From: Candidatus Gastranaerophilales bacterium
GTDB lineage: Bacteria; Cyanobacteriota; Vampirovibrionia; Gastranaerophilales; Gastranaerophilaceae
Assembly: GCA_944324225.1 (NCBI GenBank)
Contig: CALUVL010000002.1
Location: 124,001 to 188,000 of the forward strand
Direction of reading: 5' to 3'
Length of the DNA: 64,000 bases
The notes beneath the pieces are model-generated. The model was not told the origin of the DNA. It saw nothing but the letters and a program-made list of their open reading frames with translations, and ran no database searches. The translations under genes and the position numbers were made by a program. Positions 41,801 to 49,594 of the stretch are shown piece after piece. Numbering within the stretch: the stretch's first letter is position 1; the number at the start of each line of letters is the position of its first letter.

Positions 41801-42701
41801 TCAAAAACTTAAAATAAAAAAGAAAGTTAAAAAACATATACCGAAAGACTGGCTGTGCGAACTCAGAATTTTGTACCGTCTTTCAATGGAAACATTTAAT
41901 GATATAAAAAGAACCGGTATTGTGAATATAGTTATAATCACTACAATGGCTGCAATTCTTACAATTTTCGGAGCTTTTTTCAGGAGTGCCATGTCAATTT
42001 CAGCATTTGCGCATGAATTGGGGAATGTTCTTGAAATTTCAGTATATCTTAAATCCGGTGCTGATCCGAATACTGTTAAAAACAGAATTAAAGAATTTGA
42101 ATATGTGGAAGGTGTAAAAATAATTCCAAAGGATGTTTCATGGGCAAATTTGAAAAGGGAGATGAATCTTCCTGATGTTGCAAATCCATTGCCGGATACC
42201 TTGCATGTAAAAGTTGACAAACCTGAGAATATTGATCCTGTGTTTAAAAAAATAAAAGAACTTTCATCTGTTGAAGATATGAGTTATGCACAAGAGCTTG
42301 CAAAACGTATTCAGACTCTCAACCATGTTGTAAACACTATTACGGTTTTTGTTGTCATAATTATGGCAATATTAACGATTACCATTATAAATAATACTAT
42401 TCAGCTGGTTATACAATCAAGAAAAGACGAGATTGAAATTATGCGTTTAATGGGGGTCAGCAACTGGTATATAAGGTTCCCGTTAATTATGCAGGGAGCT
42501 TTTTACGGGTTTACGGGGGCTTTAATTGCGCTTATTCCGTTGAATTTTGTTCAGAACGGTTTAATTAATATGCATCAATTCTTTATGGTACCGTCTCCGA
42601 TTTATGCACAGAATATTGTTATTATAATAATGTTTGCTGTCGGAACTCTGTTTGGTGCCGGAGGAAGTTTTCTGTGTATTAAAAAGCATTTGCAAGTATA
42701 A
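41793..42701 (+). CDS. ftsX: Cell division protein FtsX
   Basis: Integral membrane partner of FtsE. One membrane helix at about 50-75 is followed by a periplasmic loop with the FtsX extracellular pattern (EISVYLKSGADP and KIIPKDVSWANLKRE), then three helices near the C-terminus. I start at 41793, inside the end of ftsE, with AGG five bases upstream; homologues begin there. The long cytoplasmic N-terminus is basic. It is followed after 5 bases by a receiver-like protein gene. Confidence 0.9.
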   Translation: MNDQKLKIKKKVKKHIPKDWLCELRILYRLSMETFNDIKRTGIVNIVIITTMAAILTIFGAFFRSAMSISAFAHELGNVLEISVYLKSGADPNTVKNRIKEFEYVEGVKIIPKDVSWANLKREMNLPDVANPLPDTLHVKVDKPENIDPVFKKIKELSSVEDMSYAQELAKRIQTLNHVVNTITVFVVIIMAILTITIINNTIQLVIQSRKDEIEIMRLMGVSNWYIRFPLIMQGAFYGFTGALIALIPLNFVQNGLINMHQFFMVPSPIYAQNIVIIIMFAVGTLFGAGGSFLCIKKHLQV

Positions 42702-42706
42702 AATTT

Positions 42707-43942
42707 ATGAAAAATAAAACTATCTTACTAATAAGTGACAATAAAAAGACAGAAGCAGATTTAAGTGAAAAATTTTTGCTTTTAAGAAATTCTGACGATA
42801 TAGAAACTATCGGCTTTGATACAATTCAGGATTTGTATAAAAAATATTTTGCGGATGTAGTTTTGCTGGATGCTTCTGGCAGAGAAAGTTCCATAGAAGC
42901 GGAAATTCGTTTTATAAAAGAGAATGATAAGCATGTGTTTTTAATTTTGATATCTGAGTCTTCAGCGCCTGATTTTATTGCAGGCATGTATGATTGTGGA
43001 ATTGATGATTATATTTTGCCCTCATCGACAGCTGCAGATATTTTGATTAAGGTTGTAAATGCCATAAAACGTGCAGAAGAAAGAAAAATTGCACACAAAA
43101 ATGAATTACTTTTAAATGAGTTGGATGTTATATCCTCCGAAAGCGGATTTTATACAGAACGTTGCGCAAATGAACTTTTAACTCTGGAGTTAGAAAATTT
43201 ATCTGGCGGCTTGTTTATGATTGTAACTTATGATGAACTTGACCGTGCAAGGTTTTCAATTGATGCACTAAGATGTGCAGTTAGTGCTTCAGTTAGAAAA
43301 AGCGATACAGTTGTAGAGTTAAAAACTGCAAAATTTTATATATTGCTTCCAAATACTGATAATGAAGGCGGTATTGCTGTATTTAGAAAGATAAAAGAAA
43401 ATTTGCAGGATGCATTTAGACTTAAAGCTGGGATAGAAAAAGTAACTTCAAAAGATTTTCGATTAATTGAACAGAAGGCATCTGCTGCATTATCAGAGGC
43501 TATGCTCAGTGCAAATGATTATTGTATTTATACAGAAAAAGATCTTCAGAGGCAGGAAAAAGATTGGAATATTGAAATTGAACATGAGAAAAAAGATTTT
43601 AAATTATTCAGACAGAAATTTTCTAAAAAAATGGAAAATGTTATAACGCCTGTTTTTTACAGGCTTCAAAAAGTTTATGAGGATGAACTACCTGATACAA
43701 AAATTGAGCAGTCAACAGACGATTTTCAGTGCATTTTCCATCTGAAAAGTCTAAAACAAACAAGCAGATTTACTTTAGTCTACGCGGGGTTAGGCAAAAT
43801 AGTTATGTATATAACTCACAGCGGACTTGACAGTCCGGAAAACAGAGAGATTATTCTTCCGCTGAAAGAGCTTACGGAAAAATCTTTATCAGATATCGTA
43901 TGTACTTTTGTCGAAGAATACAAAACTTGTATAGAGGTTTAA
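42707..43942 (+). CDS. Degenerate receiver plus pseudo-GGDEF protein
   Basis: A 411-residue signalling-like protein without intact active sites. Residues 1-125 look like a response-regulator receiver (TILLISDNKKTEADL, ADVVLLDASG with the Asp at the phosphorylation position, DYILPSS as the Lys-loop equivalent lacking Lys). Residues about 150-285 resemble GGDEF (SVRKSDTVVELKTAKFYILLPNTDNEGGIAVFRKI), with the GGDEF loop replaced by LKTAKFY, so no cyclic-di-GMP synthesis is expected. A further unrecognised C-terminal domain follows. Its place directly after ftsX suggests a role in cell-cycle or envelope control. Confidence 0.68.
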   Translation: MKNKTILLISDNKKTEADLSEKFLLLRNSDDIETIGFDTIQDLYKKYFADVVLLDASGRESSIEAEIRFIKENDKHVFLILISESSAPDFIAGMYDCGIDDYILPSSTAADILIKVVNAIKRAEERKIAHKNELLLNELDVISSESGFYTERCANELLTLELENLSGGLFMIVTYDELDRARFSIDALRCAVSASVRKSDTVVELKTAKFYILLPNTDNEGGIAVFRKIKENLQDAFRLKAGIEKVTSKDFRLIEQKASAALSEAMLSANDYCIYTEKDLQRQEKDWNIEIEHEKKDFKLFRQKFSKKMENVITPVFYRLQKVYEDELPDTKIEQSTDDFQCIFHLKSLKQTSRFTLVYAGLGKIVMYITHSGLDSPENREIILPLKELTEKSLSDIVCTFVEEYKTCIEV

Positions 43943-43952
43943 GGAGAGAATT

Positions 43953-44498
43953 ATGAACGTTTTAAATCCAGAAGATTCATTGTTACTTATTATTGACGTG
44001 CAGGAGCGGCTTGTGAATGCACTTGATAAGAACATAATAGTAAAAAGGGTGTCAAACCTTGTGAAGTCCGCAGCACTATTGTCCATACCTGTTGTTGTAA
44101 CCGAACAATATCCTAAAGGTTTGGGGGCAACTGTTGGCGAAGTGGCAGCGGAGTTGCCTGAAAATACTCCTGTTTTTGAAAAAGTTTCTTTCAATGCTTT
44201 GGAAACTGAAGGTGTATTTGAAAAAATTAAGTCTTACGGCAAAAGGCAGATTGTTATTTGCGGGATTGAAACCCATATATGTGTTCACCAGACAGCGGCA
44301 GCACTTTTGCGTGAAGGCTACGAAGTTTATGTGGTAAAAGATGCGTGTGCAAGCCGTAATAAATATGAATTCAAACAGGGTATAGAACTTATGGAACAAA
44401 ACGGTGCAAAAGTCAGCTGTGTCGAAATAGTTCTTTTTGAGTGGCTAAAAACTGCCAAAAATCCTCATTTTAAAGAAATTCAGGCTTTGATTAAATAA
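43953..44498 (+). CDS. Isochorismatase-family cysteine hydrolase
   Basis: Small cytoplasmic hydrolase of the isochorismatase-like fold (YcaC/nicotinamidase relatives), 181 residues. The triad is visible: Asp15 in LLIIDVQERL, Lys77 in FEKVSF, and Cys110 in CGIETHIC. The TEQYPKGLG segment is typical of the YcaC-like subgroup of unknown substrate. AAGGAGAG lies before the start, 10 bases after the previous stop. It ends the operon; a terminator follows. Confidence 0.88.
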   Translation: MNVLNPEDSLLLIIDVQERLVNALDKNIIVKRVSNLVKSAALLSIPVVVTEQYPKGLGATVGEVAAELPENTPVFEKVSFNALETEGVFEKIKSYGKRQIVICGIETHICVHQTAAALLREGYEVYVVKDACASRNKYEFKQGIELMEQNGAKVSCVEIVLFEWLKTAKNPHFKEIQALIK

Positions 44499-44517
44499 GT
44501 TTAAAAATTACGAATCA

Positions 44518-44551
44518 GGGCTTGGGTTTTATATTGCTTAAGCCTTTTTTT
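44518..44551 (+). terminator. Rho-independent terminator after the hydrolase
   Basis: GGGCTT and AAGCCT close a six-base stem (one G-U) with a 16-base loop, followed by seven T. Confidence 0.6.
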
Positions 44552-44578
44552 GGTGCAGATTGAGAAAAAGAAAACAGT

Positions 44579-45472
44579 TTAAACCGATTGAATATCGAGC
44601 GTGATTTGATTTTTTAATTCATCCAGCGAATCGAATTTTTTTTCCGGTCTAATCATTTTCAAAAATTTAACTTCGATATTATGCCCGTATATATCTCCTG
44701 CGAAATCAAGGATATGAGTTTCAAGCGTCGTACGGTTTGAATTGGAAACAGTCGGGCGGACTCCGAAATTCGTAATCCCTTTAAAAATCTTGTCTTGAAT
44801 TTTTACCAGTACTGAATAAACTCCGAAAGGAAGTTCAATAAGTTCTTGCGGATAAATGAGATTTGCGGTCGGAAAACCGATTGTTCTACCTATTTGTTGG
44901 CCTTTTGCTACTTTTCCGCTTATTGTAAAGCTGTAACCAAGCATTGTATTCGCTTCTTCTATATTGCCTGATGAGAGAAACTCTCTTATTGCAGTACTGC
45001 TGATTATTAGAGAATTTTCTTTTTGAGGAGGAATTTCAAAATATTCATAGTCGAATTTTTTAGAATATTTTTCCAAAAATTTAACATTTCCAGATTTTTT
45101 ATATCCGAAATTATGGTTCCAGCCGGTAGTAATTGCTCTTGGTTTGAAATATTTTACAATAACATCTCTCAGGTAATCTTCAGCTGTAAGGCCTGATATG
45201 CTTTCAAAATCAAGTTCTATTAAATAATCAACCCCGAGATTTGCAAGGTGCTTTGCCCGGTCATCCCTTGTAAGTATGTATTTAGGGGTAACTCTGTAAA
45301 AATAGCAGCAAGGATGATCAGCAAATGTGATAACAGCTGAGTTTAGTCCGTTTTCATGCGCATAGTTTACGGCATTATTGATTACAGCCTGATGTCCCCT
45401 GTGCACACCATCAAAAAAGCCGAGTGCAAGTGACAAATCAGGTATATAAGTTAAATCTTTCAGTATTTGCAT
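44579..45472 (-). CDS. ribF: Bifunctional riboflavin kinase/FMN adenylyltransferase
   Basis: Makes FMN and FAD from riboflavin. The adenylyltransferase half has LALGFFDGVHRGHQ near residue 15 and WNHNFGYKKSG and STAIREFL; the kinase half has IGRTIGFPTANL and PFGVYSVLV with GITNFGVRPT. The 297-residue length is normal. It follows the yibE/F-like gene by 20 bases on the same strand. No FMN riboswitch is evident in its short upstream gap. Confidence 0.94.
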   Translation of the reverse strand: MQILKDLTYIPDLSLALGFFDGVHRGHQAVINNAVNYAHENGLNSAVITFADHPCCYFYRVTPKYILTRDDRAKHLANLGVDYLIELDFESISGLTAEDYLRDVIVKYFKPRAITTGWNHNFGYKKSGNVKFLEKYSKKFDYEYFEIPPQKENSLIISSTAIREFLSSGNIEEANTMLGYSFTISGKVAKGQQIGRTIGFPTANLIYPQELIELPFGVYSVLVKIQDKIFKGITNFGVRPTVSNSNRTTLETHILDFAGDIYGHNIEVKFLKMIRPEKKFDSLDELKNQITLDIQSV

Positions 45473-45492
45473 AAAATAATTATATTACAAAT

Positions 45493-46602
45493 TTAGAAAT
45501 TAAAATCAACATTGTGGGCTTTTTTCTTTTTAATCAGATAAGCAGCAACAATAGCTGTAATAGGTACACAGGCAAGGATTGCAATGCTGCCCGTGATTGC
45601 GGACAAAATCTCTGTTGAAACCTGATTTAAGTTAAAGAATTTCTGCATATCTATGTTGCTTCCTAAAAGCAGGAGCGGAAGCGCACTTCCCATATAGACA
45701 AGGATAAGAGTATTTGACATTGTGCCGATAATATCCCGCCCGACATTCATGCCTGATTTAAAAAGATCAATTACTCCTAATGCCTCATCAGTCTGGTGAA
45801 TTTCGTTAATTGTGCTTGCAATAGAAACAGAAGTATCCATAAGAGCACCGAGAGCCGCAATTATCATTGAAGCAGAGAGAATCCCCGTAAAACTTAAATC
45901 AGGTCTTGCGCCGTACAAGAAAACGGTTTCTTCACCTGCAAAGCCAGTTAAATGTGCCATATAAATTGCAAGCATTGAAAGCCCACCTGCAAAAACAAGA
46001 CTAAACATTGTCCCTATTATGGCAGAGGTACTTTTTGCATTGAAGCCTCCAACCAGATAAATCGTTATGACAGTACTTAACGCCCCGACGAGAATTGCTG
46101 ATACAACAGGACTTATGCCATTTAAAATTAAAGGAAGCATGACAAGAAGAATCAATGCAACTGTTGAAATGATTGATATAAGGCTGAATACCCCTTTTTT
46201 CTTTCCTATAAGAACAAGACATACGCAGAAAATCAGCCCGAAAAACATCATTGAAGTATCTCTTTTCAGGTCTGCAATAAAGAAATTCATTCCTCCTGTC
46301 GGATCTTCTTCAAGGTGGAGAACAACTTTGTCGCCTTTTTTAAGCTGAATGTCATAAGCTGGGTTTTCAGTCAAAATATTTACAATTTCCCGTTCTTCGC
46401 CTTTGTACTCACCTGAGAGAATTTTAACTTTCACAATCTGCTGTGTGCCCTGCTGGTTGGGGTTGTCATCACTGTAAATATTTTCAACAGACATAACAGC
46501 ACCGGTTTCGGACGGCAGAATGCTTTCTTCGTTCTGCGCAAACGCCGGTCTTGCAAAAATTGTTATTATTAAAACAAAAAGAACTAAAATTTTTTTCATC
46601 AC
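45493..46602 (-). CDS. YibE/F-like membrane protein
   Basis: Family of multi-pass membrane proteins of unknown transport or regulatory role. It has a signal peptide (MMKKILVLFVLIITIFARPAFA), an extracytoplasmic beta-rich domain to about residue 115 (GEYKGEEREIVNILTENP), then about seven membrane helices. The ALGALMDTSVSIAS and NEIHQT segment is the family's most conserved part. The ATG pair at 46602 and 46599 is ambiguous. It is first in a unit with ribF. Confidence 0.83.
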   Translation of the reverse strand: MMKKILVLFVLIITIFARPAFAQNEESILPSETGAVMSVENIYSDDNPNQQGTQQIVKVKILSGEYKGEEREIVNILTENPAYDIQLKKGDKVVLHLEEDPTGGMNFFIADLKRDTSMMFFGLIFCVCLVLIGKKKGVFSLISIISTVALILLVMLPLILNGISPVVSAILVGALSTVITIYLVGGFNAKSTSAIIGTMFSLVFAGGLSMLAIYMAHLTGFAGEETVFLYGARPDLSFTGILSASMIIAALGALMDTSVSIASTINEIHQTDEALGVIDLFKSGMNVGRDIIGTMSNTLILVYMGSALPLLLLGSNIDMQKFFNLNQVSTEILSAITGSIAILACVPITAIVAAYLIKKKKAHNVDFNF

Positions 46603-46639
46603 TAATCCCCTTTTGACTGCAATTTTACCATGAAAACAT

Positions 46640-46795
46640 TTTCAGTGAAGAGTGAAGAGGGTTGAACAGTTGAAAAGTTGAAAAGTTGAAAGGGTGAAAG
46701 GTTCGTTACGTAAAATAAATTCCCTCTCCCTTGAGGGGAGAGGGAAGAAATTGTTAGTGAGCATTAGCGAACTTACAATTTCGGGTGTGGGTGAT
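46640..46795. repeat. Composite dispersed repeat, copy 1
   Basis: A stretch of GTGAAGAGTGAAGAGG and GTTGAAAAGTTGAAAG-like short repeats is followed by a palindrome CCCTCTCCC-TTGA-GGGGAGAGGG and then GGGTGTGGGTGA. A shortened echo (GTGAAGAGGGTTGAAATGGTGAATGG) occurs at 46825-46865. The same order recurs near 47075 and 47235. Confidence 0.75.
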
Positions 46796-46914
46796 TTGTA
46801 AGTCAGGTTCTAACAAAGTGAGGTGTGAAGAGGGTTGAAATGGTGAATGGTTGAAAAGTTGAGTGGTTAGTTTCAGAAAAATGCGATAAGAAATCGCCCC
46901 GTTTTGTCTTACAC

Positions 46915-47066
46915 TGTCATTCTGAACTTATTTCAGAATCCCGTTGAGATACTGAGACTATCTTGGATTATTCGGGGTGCGGGCGGAGTAACGTCCGACC
47001 CGCACCTTACGGGTTCCGCTTTGCTTCACCCTACCGAAAATCCGCAAACTCAGGATGACAAAATGG
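46915..47066. repeat. MITE-like element with TGTCATTCTGA / TCAGGATGACA ends
   Basis: About 150 bases bounded by 11-base terminal inverted repeats with one mismatch. The inside holds GGGGTGCGGGC with CCCGCACC a little later, forming an inner palindrome. No transposase. The ends are the same family as those of the elements inside the pilin gene. Confidence 0.65.
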
Positions 47067-47073
47067 GGCGAAA

Positions 47074-47225
47074 GTGAAGAGTGAAGATAGTTGAAAAGTT
47101 GAAAGGTTGAAAGGTTTGTTAAGTAAAATATTTTCCCTCTCCCCTTGTGGGATGCTAGTTCGAACCGGCGAGGAACGAGCCGAGTGAGACTGTATGCCGA
47201 ATGGCTGAGGGTCAGGGTGAGGGGG
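47074..47225. repeat. Composite dispersed repeat, copy 2
   Basis: GTGAAGAGTGAAGATAGTTGAAAAG and following GTTGAAAGG units lead to AAGTAAAATATTTTCCCTCTCCCC, ending with GGGTCAGGGTGAGGGGG. It is a diverged copy of the repeat at 46640. Confidence 0.7.
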
Positions 47226-47235
47226 CGGACTGAAA

Positions 47236-47301
47236 GTGAGAAGTGAAGCGTGAAGCGTGAGGAGAGTGAACAGTCCTTCACGCAAAAAAATTCCCTTCCC
47301 T
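47236..47301. repeat. Composite dispersed repeat, copy 3 (partial)
   Basis: GTGAGAAGTGAAGCGTGAAGCGTGAGG-type units followed by a truncated TTCCCTTCCCTTGA. The palindrome of copy 1 is incomplete here. Confidence 0.55.
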
Positions 47302-47356
47302 TGAAAAGCATAAAAAATCATGCTAAAATAAAAGAGTAACGAACGTGAAAAAGAAA

Positions 47357-47420
47357 AGGAGATAAGAGTATGAAAAGCCGTACTATGATTGAATTTACGG
47401 GGGGGGGGGGCAACCTATAA
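47357..47420 (+). promoter_or_regulatory. Poly-G switch: RBS, ATG and 12-G tract ahead of the pilin frame
   Basis: AAGGAG is followed after 7 bases by an ATG at 47370, then a short frame running into twelve G (47399-47410) and a stop at 47418 after 16 codons. The pilin frame is offset by one base. Removing one G or adding two would join this ATG to the pilin. This is the layout of slipped-strand phase variation, though a homopolymer error in the assembly must be excluded. Confidence 0.6.
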
Positions 47421-48426
47421 TCAGGCTCCTTCAAGCGTTTTAGCCGAAAGTAATGGAATTACGCGTCATCCTGAGCCGAAGGCGAAGGATCCTATTAAAA
47501 AGCAAGTAGATTCTTCAGTCGCTTCGCTCCTTCAGAATGACGCGCAGGGCGCGAGTGGATTCCTCGGGCTTTGCCTTCAGAATGACAAGGCAGCACAAGG
47601 AGATTATTCGGGCATTCGCCCTCAGAATGACATAAAAAAGGACGTCATCCTGAGCCAAAGGCGAAGGATCCACTTAAAACACAATTGGATTTTTCACTCA
47701 GTTCAGAATGACAGGAAAAAATCCAAACATGCCGCCTTCACAATGGCGGAAGTCCTGATTACCATCGGAATAATCGGAATTGTTGCAGCTATGACACTTC
47801 CGGGCGTAATTGAAGGGTACCAGAAAGCCGAAACCATAAACCGGTTAAAGAAAGCCTATTCCGTTATGGCGCAGGCAATAGAGCTTTCTGAAGTTCACAA
47901 TGAAAGCGTTAAATACTGGAATTTCAACCAATCCTACGCGGACTTTTTCAACCAGTACTTAAAACCTCATTTTGCAAAAATAAATGAAACAACATACGGC
48001 AAAATTTCGGATAAAGTGCAATACACACGCCCGAACGGGAGTGTTGAGAATAATTTTACTCTATTTTATTCAAATGCTTTAGTTGTAAGCACGGTCGACG
48101 GAATGACATTTTATATTACAGGTGGCAGTACAGCAATGACAGGAAAGGCTTTTGGCATTGTGCTTGATCTGAACGGCTACAAGAAGCCAAACAGGTTTGG
48201 TCGGGATGTGTTTATGTTTTCAATATCTCAGGAATACGGACTTGTGCCTTACGGATATAAAGGCACCTGCGATATGGGAAACGCTTATGACACATTTGAC
48301 CGTGAGTATCTAAAGTCAGCGTGGCGCTACGGCTGCAGCAAACAAGCAGGTGAAACCAACGGCGCATTCTGCTCTGCTCTCATAATGACCGACGGCTGGG
48401 AAATCCGCGACGACTACCCGTGGTAA
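47389..48426 (+). CDS. Type IV pilin-like protein with repeat-expanded leader
   Basis: The pilin signal HAAFTMAEVLITIGIIGIVAAM (split) has the A-F cleavage site at about 116-117 of the frame and a hydrophobic helix, followed by about 229 residues with four or more Cys, of the pseudopilin type. In the present sequence the frame opens only at a TTG without ribosome binding site. Between that and the signal lie about 100 residues made by in-frame dispersed repeats (LQND-like units recur four times). No ATG, GTG or TTG in frame lies between the G tract and the pilin signal, so expression probably depends on the poly-G switch. Function: surface pilus or secretion pseudopilin. Confidence 0.75.
   Translation: MNLRGGGATYNQAPSSVLAESNGITRHPEPKAKDPIKKQVDSSVASLLQNDAQGASGFLGLCLQNDKAAQGDYSGIRPQNDIKKDVILSQRRRIHLKHNWIFHSVQNDRKKSKHAAFTMAEVLITIGIIGIVAAMTLPGVIEGYQKAETINRLKKAYSVMAQAIELSEVHNESVKYWNFNQSYADFFNQYLKPHFAKINETTYGKISDKVQYTRPNGSVENNFTLFYSNALVVSTVDGMTFYITGGSTAMTGKAFGIVLDLNGYKKPNRFGRDVFMFSISQEYGLVPYGYKGTCDMGNAYDTFDREYLKSAWRYGCSKQAGETNGAFCSALIMTDGWEIRDDYPW
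47462..47544. repeat. Palindromic element inside the pilin leader, copy 1
   Basis: CGCGTCATCCTGA and TCAGAATGACGCG form 13-base terminal inverted repeats with one mismatch. The inner start AGCCGAAGGCGAAGGATCC matches the second copy at 47644. Two further 3' ends (TCAGAATGAC) lie at about 47578 and 47622. Confidence 0.75.
47644..47712. repeat. Palindromic element inside the pilin leader, copy 2
   Basis: GTCATCCTGA and TCAGAATGAC enclose AGCCAAAGGCGAAGGATCCA, nearly identical to copy 1. It ends 25 bases before the codon for the pilin cleavage site. Confidence 0.75.
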
Positions 48427-48427
48427 A

Positions 48428-49546
48428 TTAATTCCACAAACTTTTCTGGTCGTTTATGTCCCTGTCCGTAATCCCGAGGTGCCTGTAAGCGGCAGGAGAA
48501 ACTTTCCTTCCCCGTGGTGTTCTCTGTAAAAGTCCTGCCTGCAACAGATAAGGTTCACATACATCTTCTATAGTGCGGACATCTTCTCCGATTGCGGCGG
48601 CTATTGTTTCCACGCCGACCGGGCCGCCGTCGTATTTTTCAATGATGAGTTTTAGAAGGCTTCTGTCTGTGTTGTCCAGTCCGAAGGCATCAATCTTTAA
48701 GATGTCCAGAGAGTCATTTGCAACGTCTTCCGTAATTTTTCCGTCATGTTTTACAAGCGCAAAGTCACTTACACGTTTTACAAGCCTGTTTGCAATTCTC
48801 GGCGTTCCTCTTGAGCGTTTTGCGATTGCGTGCGCGCCTTCTTCTGTAATTTCTATATTCAAAATCCCTGCTGTTCTTGTAATAACTTTTGCAAGTTCAT
48901 CTTCCGTATAAAATTCAAGCCTGTGTATAATTCCGAATCTGTCGCGCAGCGGGCCTGAAAGCTCGCCGGCTTTTGTAGTCGCGCCGATTAGTGTGAATTT
49001 AGGGAGCGGAACCCGTAGTGTTTTGACTGTCTGGCTTTTTCCGGTTGTCATATCAAGGAAAAAGTCTTCCATTGCCGGATAAAGTATTTCCTCCGCAACT
49101 TTGTTCAGCCGGTGAATTTCGTCTATAAACAAAATTTCTCCGCCTTTAAGCGACATCAAAATTCCGATTATATCTCTGGGTCTTTCAAGAGCAGGAGCAG
49201 AGGTTATTTTTATCGCAACCCCCATCTGTTCGGCGATTACACCGGCAAGGGTTGTTTTGCCAAGTCCCGGCGGGCCGTAAAATAAAAGGTGATCAAGAGG
49301 TTGTTCGCGTTTTTTTGCCGCCTCTATTGAAATTTTTAAAGTTTCCTTGAGTGCGCTTTGTCCTATGTATGTGTCAAATGATTTCGGGCGGATTGAGTTT
49401 TCAAAATTCTTGTCCGCATCAATGCTTTCCGCTTTAATTATCGGATTTTTATGATGCGTTTTTGCATCTGTTTTGATTTTGTTGTCGTCAGATATTATGC
49501 TCATTAATTCGTTTCTGTAATATAATTGTCCATTTATTAATTTCAT
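48428..49546 (-). CDS. ruvB: Holliday junction DNA helicase RuvB
   Basis: Hexameric AAA+ motor that drives branch migration with Ruv[12 protein letters not shown], Walker [10 protein letters not shown], Walker [10 protein letters not shown], the arginine-finger region [12 protein letters not shown] and the C-terminal winged helix ([16 protein letters not shown]) are all present. It has an N-terminal extension of about 45 polar residues compared with most RuvB. The start could be the ATG 14 codons later; neither has a clear ribosome binding site. The stop lies one base from the pilin stop (convergent). Confidence 0.95.
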   Translation of the reverse strand: MKLINGQLYYRNELMSIISDDNKIKTDAKTHHKNPIIKAESIDADKNFENSIRPKSFDTYIGQSALKETLKISIEAAKKREQPLDHLLFYGPPGLGKTTLAGVIAEQMGVAIKITSAPALERPRDIIGILMSLKGGEILFIDEIHRLNKVAEEILYPAMEDFFLDMTTGKSQTVKTLRVPLPKFTLIGATTKAGELSGPLRDRFGIIHRLEFYTEDELAKVITRTAGILNIEITEEGAHAIAKRSRGTPRIANRLVKRVSDFALVKHDGKITEDVANDSLDILKIDAFGLDNTDRSLLKLIIEKYDGGPVGVETIAAAIGEDVRTIEDVCEPYLLQAGLLQRTPRGRKVSPAAYRHLGITDRDINDQKSLWN

Positions 49547-49594
49547 GATAGCATAAAATTAACTGTATGATAGAAATGTTAAGAAGGAGTAGTT

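Larger units (their letters stand above)
46603..47369. other. Non-coding patch of dispersed repeats
   Basis: About 770 bases without a credible gene. It is filled by three composite repeats and one MITE-like element. Open frames on either strand read through these repeats and are of low-complexity, so I do not call them. GC content is above that of neighbours. The ribosome binding site for the pilin-locus ATG lies at the right end. Confidence 0.7.

Noticed and set aside
44579-46602. FMN riboswitch for ribF
   Set aside because: Only 20 bases separate ribF from the upstream gene, and no RFN-like conserved blocks were seen before the yibE/F-like gene.
46640-47301. Possible CRISPR array
   Set aside because: Units are composite, uneven in spacing and diverged; there are no regular spacers and no cas genes.
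46958-47321. Minus-strand frames in the repeat patch
   Set aside because: They read through dispersed repeats, are full of low-complexity Ser, Leu and Pro, and have no ribosome binding site.
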